Shown here piece after piece: positions 45,770-53,725 of a stretch of 64,000 nucleotides of DNA. The notes below the pieces were generated by a model, which saw only the letters and a program-made list of their open reading frames with translations, searched no databases and was not told the origin of the DNA. Every line of letters starts with the position of its first letter. The stretch's first letter is position 1. This stretch comes from Candidatus Melainabacteria bacterium (GTDB lineage Bacteria; Cyanobacteriota; Vampirovibrionia; Obscuribacterales; Obscuribacteraceae). The position numbers and the translations under genes were made by a program. The stretch covers positions 172,361 to 236,360 of the forward strand of contig RXJR01000008.1 in assembly GCA_003963305.1 (NCBI GenBank), read 5' to 3'.

Positions 45770-45837
45770 TGCCAGGGAGTCCTTGCTGCTTGGGCTGTTT
45801 TGATTGTCTGGATTATTCCATATTGGAGATGCGTTAG

Positions 45838-46045
45838 TCCCGGCTGCACTGAAATGTCAAAAGGACCCATGAAAGTGCTAAGGATCATGGAGCGCAGCCG
45901 TCCCGGCTGCACTGAAATGTCAAAAGGACCCATGAAAGTGCGAAGGATCATGGAGCGCAGCCGTCCCGGCTGCACCGAAATGTCAAAAGGACCCATGAAA
46001 GTGCGAAGGATCATGGAGCGCAGCCGTCCTGGCTGCACCGAAATG
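45838..46045. repeat. 63-bp tandem repeat, 3.3 copies
   Basis: Units begin at 45838, 45901 and 45964, and a partial unit at 46027-46045. They are nearly identical, differing at a few positions. The unit length is a multiple of three, so both strands stay open through the array (21-residue periods), but no start with a binding site or known family supports coding. Shorter pieces of the unit (GAAATGTCAAAA) recur to about 46090. It lies between the DUF2142 gene and a GC-rich island. Confidence 0.9.
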
Positions 46046-46237
46046 AAAAAAACACTCCAGAAATGACAAAAAAGAAAGTGAAATGTCAAAAAGAGGCGGA
46101 AAGTAGTTTCAGTCGAACTGTCCGGAAGAACGCAACCATGCGTCTTCCGGACGGGATTGTCACTGGATGCGACTCCTCGTCATCCATGTTATGCCTCGCC
46201 TATGCGCGTGTGTGTCAGCGCCACGCGCGTGCGTCGG

Positions 46238-46462
46238 TCAGCAGGCTTCGCGCCGCTGCTCTTGCAACTCGTCGATCTGCTCCACCAGCTGCAGCTGCTC
46301 CAGCCGCTTGCGCCGGGCGCGCCGCTCCTGCACGGTGCCGGAACCGTAGCCGCCCTTCTTGCCGGACTCGCCGCCGAAGCGGTTGCCGGTCTTCTTGATG
46401 CGCTTCTCGACGATGCCGTCGACGCCGCGGATGCTCTGACCGAGTTGCACGAAGAACGCCAT
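46238..46462 (-). CDS. Small basic protein of unknown function
   Basis: 74 aa from the ATG at 46462 behind GGAGAGAAGG; an upstream ATG at 46504 lacks this. The N-terminal helix (MAFFVQLGQSIRGVDGIVEK) leads into a Gly/Lys-rich stretch (NRFGGESGKKGGYGSG) and a C-terminal charged coiled coil (VQERRARRKRLEQLQLVEQI). GC-rich codon class, so a one-gene island beside the cyanophycinase gene. No family recognised. Confidence 0.6.
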   Translation of the reverse strand: MAFFVQLGQSIRGVDGIVEKRIKKTGNRFGGESGKKGGYGSGTVQERRARRKRLEQLQLVEQIDELQEQRREAC

Positions 46463-46539
46463 GACCTTCTCTCCGAAATTGTGGATGGAACTACAAATTG
46501 ACACTAGACCCTGTTTGCTGCCAGCTTAAGCGCCGAATG

Positions 46540-47394
46540 TCACTTGCCGGGTGTGAGGACCTCCCTCACAGGCAAATCGAAATCGTCGCCCGAGCTGAGC
46601 ACCGAGATGACGACGTTGTGCACGCTGGACAGGGTGTTTTTGCCGCGTGCTTCAACGTTAGAGCGAAAGCCTTCGCCGCGCTTGAACAAGCGCACGTTGC
46701 CCTCGCCATAAACCTTTGCTTTGCCGTCGTGGATGTAGACTGCCGTGTCCTCATCCAGTCCGATGCCCAGATCTGCTGTCTCGATCAGCACGAGCGCAGC
46801 CATCAGTCTCGTGTCTCGCGATCGTTCGCCCACGTGCGTATCGATGACGACGTTGGGAACGAAGTTGAGACCGTCGATGATGTTGAGAGACTGGGCTTTG
46901 ACGACATGTTCGTCCATGCCGCCGGCAATCATGCGTGGGGCTGCAATCATTGCGCCCGCGCTGCTGCCACCAATCAGCCCGTCGAAAGTGAGAAGCTGGC
47001 TCAGCATAGGCTCCTCCAGCAATCTCTTCAGGCGGGTCTGAGCGCCACCGCAGATATAGACTGCGGTAGTATCCTTCGGTAAGCCAGTCTTAGTGCCTGG
47101 CAGAATTACCGTCGTGTTTTTGACGCCCAATTCATTGAATGCGTTTTGCAGCTCGTCGCCCATCTTCGCGGGTTCCTCGGCGGCATGCGTGATGATGGCG
47201 ATGTTGGCTTTGTCACCACCCGCCAGCTGCACGAAGTCGGCCAGCGTCGTTTTGGCGTTGCCGCCAATCAGAAAGAATGCCGCTTTGGGCGCGTTGCTCT
47301 GGTTCACCGCGGCTCGCGAATCTTGTCCGAAGACCGGAATGACGAGGGTTGCCGCAAGAACGAGAATCAACGGATGTAGTTTAGGCGACGACAT
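46540..47394 (-). CDS. Cyanophycinase-like peptidase (S51), exported
   Basis: 284 aa from the ATG at 47394 behind AAGGAGAG. An N-terminal signal peptide (LHPLILVLAATLVIPVFG) precedes a peptidase S51 domain: FFLIGGNAKTT, IITHAAEEP, VYICGGAQTRLKRLL, and the nucleophile elbow IGGSSAGAMI with the catalytic Ser. The family releases beta-Asp-Arg dipeptides from cyanophycin; exported members degrade the polymer outside the cell. No cyanophycin synthetase is in the window. Composition is richer in G+C than class A genes, though less extreme than the islands. Confidence 0.82.
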   Translation of the reverse strand: MSSPKLHPLILVLAATLVIPVFGQDSRAAVNQSNAPKAAFFLIGGNAKTTLADFVQLAGGDKANIAIITHAAEEPAKMGDELQNAFNELGVKNTTVILPGTKTGLPKDTTAVYICGGAQTRLKRLLEEPMLSQLLTFDGLIGGSSAGAMIAAPRMIAGGMDEHVVKAQSLNIIDGLNFVPNVVIDTHVGERSRDTRLMAALVLIETADLGIGLDEDTAVYIHDGKAKVYGEGNVRLFKRGEGFRSNVEARGKNTLSSVHNVVISVLSSGDDFDLPVREVLTPGK

Positions 47395-47450
47395 GATGCT
47401 CTCCTTAGGTTGAGCTAGTGTAAAGGAAAAGAGAACAGAGCGCCGAGCGC

Positions 47451-47696
47451 TCAGTGCGAGGAACGGCGCGGAGTGCGCCACTTCCTCTTGATCACGGGAG
47501 CGACGTAGACTTTCGTCTTCCGTGAGTGTACGTTCTTGTACTTGTCGGTCTGTGACCAGGTGCGTTTGGCTTTGGTTTTCCGGCGCTTCGCATTTTGCGC
47601 TTGCGGAACGTCCGGCAGCTTGATTCCGTTCTTGCAGACATAACGGATTCCGCCGATCAGAAGGGCGAGAAGCAGAAGCGTAATCGTCACGAGCAT
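47451..47696 (-). CDS. Small membrane-anchored basic protein
   Basis: 81 aa from the ATG at 47696; the open frame upstream lacks a good start. One N-terminal transmembrane segment (MLVTITLLLLALLIGGIRYV) is followed by a strongly basic soluble tail (NAKRRKTKAKRTW, IKRKWRTPRRSS). The orientation is probably N-out/C-in, so the tail could contact nucleic acid or anionic lipid. It is upstream of and in line with the cyanophycinase gene, 56 bp apart. No family recognised. Confidence 0.55.
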   Translation of the reverse strand: MLVTITLLLLALLIGGIRYVCKNGIKLPDVPQAQNAKRRKTKAKRTWSQTDKYKNVHSRKTKVYVAPVIKRKWRTPRRSSH

Positions 47697-48133
47697 CGTG
47701 CGTCCTGGGTACGAGGAACTTTGGCAGACTTCCTCACAACAACTTCGTTGTTCGGAGGTGTGCCGGAAATTGGAGAAAGAGTTTGCTTGTGGGCGATTTG
47801 AACGAGTCGGAAACGGTGGAAAGAGACGCCCTGAAGTTACTTTGCTACTAGTCAAGAAACAAGCGTGTTTTTAGAAATTGCAATGAAATCGTGCTAGCGC
47901 AGCGAGCATCGCCAGGCACAATTTAGACACAATTGGCTTCCACTCTGGTTCTCGGAGTTAGCGCAAAGGCGCTCGGTTGGTACTATAGGCGGTGCGCGGC
48001 ACAGCACCAACTGTTGAGCTTGTAAAGATAAAATCCCGCGGTCAGGACTGTTGTAAAGCGCGTGTGCATTGACGATGAGAGTAGAATGTCTCCAAGAGCA
48101 CTGAGACCCGCTACTAGTGATTGGAGAAATTTT
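47697..48133. other. Gene-free divergent intergenic region
   Basis: 437 bp between divergent genes; presumably carries both promoters. No gene and no strong hairpin seen. A GGTACTATAGGCGG stretch near 47977 resembles the AT-rich words at island borders only weakly. Confidence 0.4.
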
Positions 48134-48457
48134 GTGAAGCTAAATGTTCCTGCCTTTCTAGGTCTTGTCCTCATCAATGTGGCTTTCTCGAGCGCCGCCA
48201 GTGCATCTCAGCTCCGCTTGCCTGAGGAAATCGGTCGGGTCGAGGGACCTCGTGACCTGAATATATTCCAGGTCGAACCAACAATCATCAACGAAAGGTA
48301 CTACACGAGCGGTCGTTCCGAGCGGCATCAGTTTGTCGGAAATGTGTTGCCTGCCGGAGCCGATATCCCGGATAACGATGCACCAATAGCCGCTGGCGTT
48401 CAACAAAAGCCGGCATCGACACCGGCTAAGACTGAATCAGTCAAAGAGACAAAATAG
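48134..48457 (+). CDS. Small exported protein of unknown function
   Basis: 107 aa from the GTG at 48134, chosen because GGAG lies 7 nt upstream and the product then begins with a clean signal peptide (VKLNVPAFLGLVLINVAF ending ASA). An upstream ATG at 48062 would bury it. The mature part is short, hydrophilic and without Cys, ending in a Pro/Lys-rich tail. Probably periplasmic or secreted. Class A composition. No family recognised. Confidence 0.6.
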   Translation: MKLNVPAFLGLVLINVAFSSAASASQLRLPEEIGRVEGPRDLNIFQVEPTIINERYYTSGRSERHQFVGNVLPAGADIPDNDAPIAAGVQQKPASTPAKTESVKETK

Positions 48458-48712
48458 AGTCTTTCAATCAGTAAAGGCGTTTATCGAAATTTGCTGGCCT
48501 TTGCGAAATCCTCCGCGGGAACGATTTAGCGGCTGGTGATTGCCTGACCGCGTTTGATGCCGCGTCACTGTCGCCCGGCTACTAAATCGCTTCTGTGCAC
48601 CGCATTGGCTGGAACTGAATCAGCATTTACCTTTCGTCTGTGTGGGAATAATTGATTCGGCGCTCGTTTCAAGAAACGGGAGCTCAGAACTTGCCATCGA
48701 TGTGGAGTAAAA
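48458..48712. other. Intergenic region
   Basis: 255 bp with no gene. A TTTAGCGGC ... GCTACTAAATCG inverted pairing near 48522-48590 brackets a GCGGCGTGA-like segment and may act as a terminator without a T tract. Confidence 0.35.
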
Positions 48713-49849
48713 ATGTCTGAGACCATGCACAACGCCAGAGAAATTCAAAAAGATCTCGTTGCAATGCGCCGTCATCTGCACGCACATCCGGAGTTGAATT
48801 TCGTCGAGTATGAAACCTCTCGATACGCAAGCGAAAAGTTGGAGAATTTGGGATTCGTTGTGCGTGCTGCGGGCGGTAAGACCGGAATAGTTGCTGATCT
48901 TGGTCAAGGCAATAAAACAGTAGCAATTCGTTGTGATATGGATGCACTGCCCATCTCTGAATTGAATCGCTCCGTATACGCCTCCAAAAACGCCGGTGTC
49001 ATGCATGCTTGCGGCCATGATGCTCATCTTGCTGTTGCGCTGGGAGTGGCGCAGATTCTGTCCAACTGTGATTTGCCCGGGCGGTTGCGTATTATTGTGC
49101 AACCCGGTGATAGTCCTGCTGGGCGACCAGGCGCTGCCACTATGATCGAAGCGGGGGCGCTGGAAGGCGTTACAGCGGTACTGGGCTTACATGTGGATGG
49201 AACAGTACCGACTGGCAAGGTTGGTATTGTAGCGAGCCTTGCGCAAGCGTTTGAAGAGCATTTTGTCGTTGAATTTAAAGACGATGGAGAGTCGCAAGAA
49301 TTTGCCGATACCAGCCTGACTACGGCAAATCTTGTGCGAGCACTGTACGGTGTTCCTGCCCTGGTTGGTTCAGGCTCTGATGAGAGCTCGCTTTCGGTGA
49401 ACAGCATGCAGTGTGAAAACGACCTTTCGCATGCGGGAGGCCGGCACGCCAGGTTAGAGGGGCGAATAAAAACGTCTGGCGATGAAATGCGCCAGCGCAC
49501 GCACAGCGAAATTGAAAAGATCGCCGCCAGTGTGCGTAATCAGGCTCGTGTGATTTTCAGCGATTCTAAGCAGAAATTTGTCGATAGTTCCGCTGTAACT
49601 GCCACCATGCACAGTACAGCGGTAGATTTGCTGGGCGCGAGCAATGTTCTTTCCATAAAACGAAAATCCTGGAACTGGCAATTTTCTCTCTTAACCGAGC
49701 ATGTCCCGGGCGCAATGATATACCTGGGCGCGGAAATTGCCAGCAGCCGTCGCAGTCATCAGAGCGCGACATTTGATATTGATGAAAATTGCCTGCCGAT
49801 TGGCGTGGCAGTGCTTGCGGAAGCCGCGATAAGGTTGCTTAGGGCATAA
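48713..49849 (+). CDS. M20-family amidohydrolase with altered active site
   Basis: 378 aa, similar to hippurate/N-acyl-amino-acid hydrolases: MRRHLHAHPELNFVEYETS, IRCDMDALPISE, HACGHDAHLAVALG and VLGLHVDG in the right order. Two expected features are missing. Where the family has FQPAEE, with the catalytic base and a metal ligand, this protein has VQPGDSPAG, and the C-terminal EDF motif is not recognisable. It may use other ligands or have lost hydrolysis. The middle dimerisation domain is also divergent. Stand-alone class A gene. Confidence 0.75.
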   Translation: MSETMHNAREIQKDLVAMRRHLHAHPELNFVEYETSRYASEKLENLGFVVRAAGGKTGIVADLGQGNKTVAIRCDMDALPISELNRSVYASKNAGVMHACGHDAHLAVALGVAQILSNCDLPGRLRIIVQPGDSPAGRPGAATMIEAGALEGVTAVLGLHVDGTVPTGKVGIVASLAQAFEEHFVVEFKDDGESQEFADTSLTTANLVRALYGVPALVGSGSDESSLSVNSMQCENDLSHAGGRHARLEGRIKTSGDEMRQRTHSEIEKIAASVRNQARVIFSDSKQKFVDSSAVTATMHSTAVDLLGASNVLSIKRKSWNWQFSLLTEHVPGAMIYLGAEIASSRRSHQSATFDIDENCLPIGVAVLAEAAIRLLRA

Positions 49850-50558
49850 GCAATCAAATGCGGTGCCCTTGGCAACTGCGCTAGCCATTAATGAGTTAAT
49901 GTTGCCTTGAGGCATGCTCGCGCAGGTTGTGCGACTTGTCAAGCGTGAAGTTTAATGTTTTTGTGCGCCCTCGTGCCGGTAGTGCGAGGCGCGCTATGCC
50001 GTGTCCAGTCGGTGTGACGCCCGTCCTGGGCAGCATGACGGGTCCCCGCGCGTCTATCCGGACGCTGGGAGGCTGAGTGGCAGTGGTTTGGAAATTGGCA
50101 GGTCGCAGGCGTAGGTTCAATTTACAACTTTCTTTCCCTTCAACAATCCCGGCAGCAAACTACCCGCACCTTTCTCGCACCAACTCCAACCGTATGACCT
50201 TCGCTTCGGCGTTGGCATCTTGGACCGAGGTCGGCGCGCAGTAGTTTTTTGTCCACGAAAGGAGAACTCCTGGTGAGACGCTAGAACAGTTTGCGCAAGT
50301 CACGAGAGCAGCCCGCCTCGCCTCATGCGCAGTCGTCCGTCGTTTCGACATCAGTTCAAAGTCCATCCAGTCTCGCAGCCGCCTGTAACGACCGCAGTTC
50401 TGGAGAGTTGTGCCGCGTCTCGGTGCGACTCGAAGTCCAAGCACGTGATGGGTGTACCACCGCGCGCTTTTGTTTCAAGCAGCCTCATCCGAGAGCTGCT
50501 CAATCTCAACAGCGAACGGCATTACATGCCGCTCTATCAAACCGAAGGAGCAATTGTT
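49850..50558. other. 709-bp gene-free region before the AAA+ island
   Basis: No gene supported; the open frame running into the downstream ATPase lacks a start with a binding site. Composition changes from class A to GC-rich over this stretch. Several short GC-rich palindromes occur between 49970 and 50090. The AAGGAG before 50559 sets the next start. Confidence 0.4.
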
Positions 50559-52106
50559 ATGACTACCGACACCAACAACAGCAGCAGCATCGGCACCGTC
50601 GACTCGCGTCGCGAGGTGACCGTTTCCTGGTCCGAGGAAGAGAAGGCGTTCCGCGCGTTCCTCGACGACAACATGTCCGGTCAGGACGACGTCAAGGACA
50701 GCCTCGTCGAGATCCTCGCCGCCATCCGCAACCCGCTGCGCGACCCCAACGCGCCCATCTTCTCCGTGCTCATGTGCGGTCCGTCCACCTCCGGCAAGAC
50801 GCTCGGCTTCAAGCTGCTCGTCCAGTGGGTGCACGGCGCGCGCGACAAGATGCTGTTCGTCTCGGGCAGCGACTACGAGGAGCGCCACCAGATCCAGAAG
50901 CTGATCGGTGCCCCTCCGGGATACACCGGCTACGTCGACGTCAAGGACCCGAAGTACAAGGCGCCGCAGCCCGGTGAGTTCGACGAGTCGGCTGTGCTCT
51001 CGCAGCACAACCTGAACAACACCAAGCTGGGCTGCAAGGAGGATGTCATCTTCATCCTCTTCGACGAGTGGGAGAAGTTCCACTTCGCCTTCAACCGCTT
51101 CATGCTGCGTCCGCTGCGTGAGGGCACCGGTGAGCTGAACAACAACCAGCCGGTGAACTTCCGCAACGTGGTCATCGGCTTCACCTCCAACATCGGCTCG
51201 GAAGAACTCGAGAAGATGCAGAAGCCGATGGGCTTCACGGTGCGCGAGGCCAAGGTGACCACGAAGGACGACGTCCGCCAGGTGGTGGTGCGCGAGCTGG
51301 TCAAGGGCTACCCGCCCGAGTTCCGCAACCGCATCAACAAGGTGCTGTTCTTCGCCGGTCTGCAGAACGAGCAGATGCTGCGGGTCGTCGACATCGAGCT
51401 GAAGACCCTCTCCGAGCGCATCATCAACGCGCTCGGCGGTAAGGCCTTCATCCTGTCGCTCGATGACAGCGCCAAGGCGTGGCTGCTCGAGAAGGACGGC
51501 ACGTCCGACGAGAAGTCCGCGCTGCCCGGCATGCAGCAGAAGATGGCGCAGCATCTGGTCCAGCCTCTGGGCCGGCTCGTCAAGGCGGGTACCATCCACG
51601 CCGGTGACCGCGTCGAGGTGTCGCATCGGGAAGGCGAGGAGAAGCTGAGCTTCTTCATCACCGCCGACCCGCTCGCCCACCTGGCTCGGCCCGCCGACGT
51701 CGCCGACGAGCCCACGATGGAGCGTCGGACTGCCGATGACGGTGCCACCGGCACCGTTACCGGCACTGCCGGCGACCGCGGCGAGTCCAAGACGACTGCG
51801 CTGGCGCTGCTCCCGGGCAGCGGCAGCCGCACCGACGCGCCTTCCACCGAGGGCGTCGAGGTGCGCCACCTGCAGCCGTTCCAGCTCGTCATGCGCTGCG
51901 AGAAGGACCAGCTCGAGCGGGTCAGCGCTGCTGTCCGCGAGGCTGCCAACGCCATGCCGCACACGGTGGTGGTCGAATACACCAACCGCATCAACGGCGT
52001 GGGCACCGCTGACGTGCACTCGACGCTCGAAGAGATGGTGGCGCTCCGTGACCGGTTCCCCGGTCTGCGCGTCATCATCGTCGGCGGCGAGCTCGGCAGC
52101 AACTGA
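50559..52106 (+). CDS. AAA+ ATPase resembling the ClpA/ClpB D2 module
   Basis: 515 aa from the ATG at 50559 behind GAAGGAG. Residues about 35-400 form a Clp-type AAA+ module: Walker A CGPSTSGKT (74-81), pore loop IGAPPGYTGYVD, Walker B FILFDEWEK, sensor-1 IGFTSNIGSEE and Arg-finger region PPEFRNRINKV, with a D2-small domain after it. There is no Clp N-domain, no D1 and no recognisable M-domain or ClpP loop. The C-terminal about 100 residues are a separate alpha/beta domain (VMRCEKDQLERVSAA, VIIVGGELG). It probably unfolds or remodels an unknown protein. Confidence 0.8.
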   Translation: MTTDTNNSSSIGTVDSRREVTVSWSEEEKAFRAFLDDNMSGQDDVKDSLVEILAAIRNPLRDPNAPIFSVLMCGPSTSGKTLGFKLLVQWVHGARDKMLFVSGSDYEERHQIQKLIGAPPGYTGYVDVKDPKYKAPQPGEFDESAVLSQHNLNNTKLGCKEDVIFILFDEWEKFHFAFNRFMLRPLREGTGELNNNQPVNFRNVVIGFTSNIGSEELEKMQKPMGFTVREAKVTTKDDVRQVVVRELVKGYPPEFRNRINKVLFFAGLQNEQMLRVVDIELKTLSERIINALGGKAFILSLDDSAKAWLLEKDGTSDEKSALPGMQQKMAQHLVQPLGRLVKAGTIHAGDRVEVSHREGEEKLSFFITADPLAHLARPADVADEPTMERRTADDGATGTVTGTAGDRGESKTTALALLPGSGSRTDAPSTEGVEVRHLQPFQLVMRCEKDQLERVSAAVREAANAMPHTVVVEYTNRINGVGTADVHSTLEEMVALRDRFPGLRVIIVGGELGSN

Positions 52107-52227
52107 CGCCCGCATCCGGGCACTGCACCGCTCTGGAAGGTGGCGTGACAGAACACGTCGCCGACCGGGGCGGTGCATGTTTTTTTTCAACCGACCGGGA
52201 GACCGGTCAAACTTGAAGGAGATCATC
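52107..52227 (+). promoter_or_regulatory. Structured spacer with T-tract hairpin
   Basis: TGCACCGC/GCGGTGCA (about 52124-52175) encloses a GGCGTG/CACGTCGCC stem and is followed by eight T, so it could be a terminator or attenuator. GACCGG/CCGGTC with a GAGA tetraloop (GNRA) follows at about 52191-52206, then GAAGGAG for the next gene. Confidence 0.6.
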
Positions 52228-52674
52228 ATGTCCAACGTCAAGACCGAAGTCGTCCTCGAACTGGACGGTCGCAAGCTCGTCTCGGGCACCCGCGACGATT
52301 TCATCCTCGACCCGTCGCGTGGCAGCCAGTACTTCTACGAGGGCAACCTCTACGAGGTGACGCTCGCCATCGAGACCATCGGCGACGCCACGTCGCCGCA
52401 GGGCAGCATGCTCATCGACCTGCTCAACGTGCTGTTCCCCGACCCGGCGCAGGCCTCGTCGCTGTTCGGCAACATGGCGCGCATCAGCCCCGAGCCGAAG
52501 CCCGCCGGTCTGCTCACCACGAGCCTCGACCTCGTCATGGTGGCGCAGAAGGAGCGGCTGCTCTACCTGCGTCTCCACTGCACGCAGCGCGGCGTCCAGC
52601 AGAAGAACTTCATCACGCAGCTGGTCGACAGCGCCCTCGCATCGGGCAAAGGCCCCAACGCGCACGTCTCCTGA
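52228..52674 (+). CDS. Protein of unknown function downstream of AAA+ ATPase
   Basis: 148 aa, ATG behind GAAGGAG. Beta-rich first half (KTEVVLELDGRKLVSG, NLYEVTLAIETIG), then two helices and a strand pair (LDLVMVAQKERLLYLRLH). One Cys, no signal peptide. Same direction and codon class as the ATPase, so it may be its adaptor or substrate (inference from position only). No family recognised. Confidence 0.6.
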   Translation: MSNVKTEVVLELDGRKLVSGTRDDFILDPSRGSQYFYEGNLYEVTLAIETIGDATSPQGSMLIDLLNVLFPDPAQASSLFGNMARISPEPKPAGLLTTSLDLVMVAQKERLLYLRLHCTQRGVQQKNFITQLVDSALASGKGPNAHVS

Positions 52675-52853
52675 GAGCAAAGGATGCGGCTAGCCGCAAT
52701 CCAGAGCTCCTGACACGTGCAGCAACGGTTGCGACGAACAGCTGCCTGTGAGCAATCACGGGCACGCTGTTCGTCTCAGCTGGATTCGTTATTCACCGGA
52801 GCGCCAGGAGGTGCTCCGTTTCTATCAACTTCAGCGAAAGGAAAACAACCACT
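52675..52853 (+). promoter_or_regulatory. Spacer with 19-bp GNRA-capped hairpin
   Basis: The stem-loop spans 52733-52775: ten perfect outer pairs, one bulged C, nine inner pairs (one G-T) and a GCAA tetraloop. It is the longest hairpin found in the window. GGAGCGCC/GGTGCTCC lies downstream near 52798-52817, before the AAAGGA site. Confidence 0.65.
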
Positions 52854-53270
52854 ATGAACAAAGCAAACTTCGTGACGCTCGCCGTCACCGGTGCCCTGCG
52901 CTCTTTCAACGAGATGCACGAGGGCGAACAGAAGGTCGTCAAGCTCGTCCATGAGCTGCGCGACGCCTCCGAGATGATCGGTGCCGAGCCCGTCTGCGGT
53001 GCCATCGTCTTCACCCGCGACGGCAGCAAGTACGGCGCCGCCGGCAACACCGACAGCCACGCTGTCATCACCGCGCTCGAAGATGCACGCTCCGCCGGTG
53101 CCAACAGCATCGCGTCGGTGGTCATCTCCGTGCCCGACAACCGCGTGCACGCTCCTCTGCCCGAGGACGCGCTGGCGGCTCTGGCCGAGTTCGGCGAGGT
53201 GACCGTGCTGCTCGTCGGCGACGACCGCTCGGTTCTGATCGGCACCGTCAAGGCCAGCGCCGTCGCCTGA
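52854..53270 (+). CDS. Protein of unknown function
   Basis: 138 aa, ATG behind AAAGGA. Alternating strands and helices (EPVCGAIVFTRDGSKYG, SIASVVISVPDNRV, EVTVLLVGDDRSVLIG) suggest a compact alpha/beta fold. One Cys (PVCGA). No membrane segment, no assigned motif. Last gene of the 50.6-53.3 kb island, followed by a strong terminator. Confidence 0.6.
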   Translation: MNKANFVTLAVTGALRSFNEMHEGEQKVVKLVHELRDASEMIGAEPVCGAIVFTRDGSKYGAAGNTDSHAVITALEDARSAGANSIASVVISVPDNRVHAPLPEDALAALAEFGEVTVLLVGDDRSVLIGTVKASAVA

Positions 53271-53304
53271 CGCACGCTGAGCTGTGACTCAAGGAAAACT
53301 CGGG

Positions 53305-53350
53305 GCGGGCGAAGAGGTTAAACTCTTCGCCCGCTTGCGGGCTTTTTCTT
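53305..53350 (+). terminator. Rho-independent terminator
   Basis: A perfect 12-bp stem, GCGGGCGAAGAG 53305-53316 with 53323-53334 and a GTTAAA loop, followed by TTGCGGGC and a T-rich run. It lies 34 bp after the island's last stop codon. Confidence 0.85.
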
Positions 53351-53419
53351 GATCCGTGTACAACTATACTGTATCGTATTAAATTATTGCTGCACCAAAT
53401 ATGGTATCGTCTAGCCGGG

Positions 53420-53713
53420 ATGAAATACAGAAAGCGCACTTCAAAGATAAAGTACGAACACGGTATGATCGCCGGGTTGCAAGATCTGCTCGAGCGCATT
53501 GAGCCCTGGGAAGAGATAGTCTCAGTCATCCCAGGTGAAATTAAACCGGCAAAAGGACGCGGTTCAGGCATTCGTCTGGAAGTGAAATATCCTACAAGCT
53601 CAGGACTGAAAGCACTGGCAAAAAATACAGAAGCGGTGCAGGAGGTTTTTTTCGTCACCAAGCAGCCTGAGCAGTTGCAGGAACGACTTAAATCTTTGAG
53701 CAAGTCTGATTAG
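53420..53713 (+). CDS. DUF2103-like protein
   Basis: 97 aa from the ATG at 53420; an upstream ATG at 53387 would add eleven hydrophobic residues with no binding site. KIKYEHGMIAGLQDLLERIEPW followed by VSVIPGEIKPAKGRG (split here at the predicted loop) resembles DUF2103, a small family common in cyanobacteria. The C-terminus reads VTKQPEQLQERLK. Soluble; a nucleic-acid or metal role has been suggested for the family only by name. The family call is moderate. Confidence 0.55.
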   Translation: MKYRKRTSKIKYEHGMIAGLQDLLERIEPWEEIVSVIPGEIKPAKGRGSGIRLEVKYPTSSGLKALAKNTEAVQEVFFVTKQPEQLQERLKSLSKSD

Positions 53714-53725
53714 TATTGCCGTGTA

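Noticed and set aside
45838..46045. CRISPR array
   Set aside because: The units abut directly without unique spacers, so it is a plain tandem repeat; no cas genes nearby.
45704..46066. 120-codon ORF through the 63-bp repeats
   Set aside because: The frame is open only because the repeat length is a multiple of three; there is no binding site and the opposite strand is equally open.
50475..52304. Minus-strand open frame of 609 codons over the AAA+ gene
   Set aside because: Antisense shadow; the plus strand has complete Walker A, Walker B and Arg-finger motifs.
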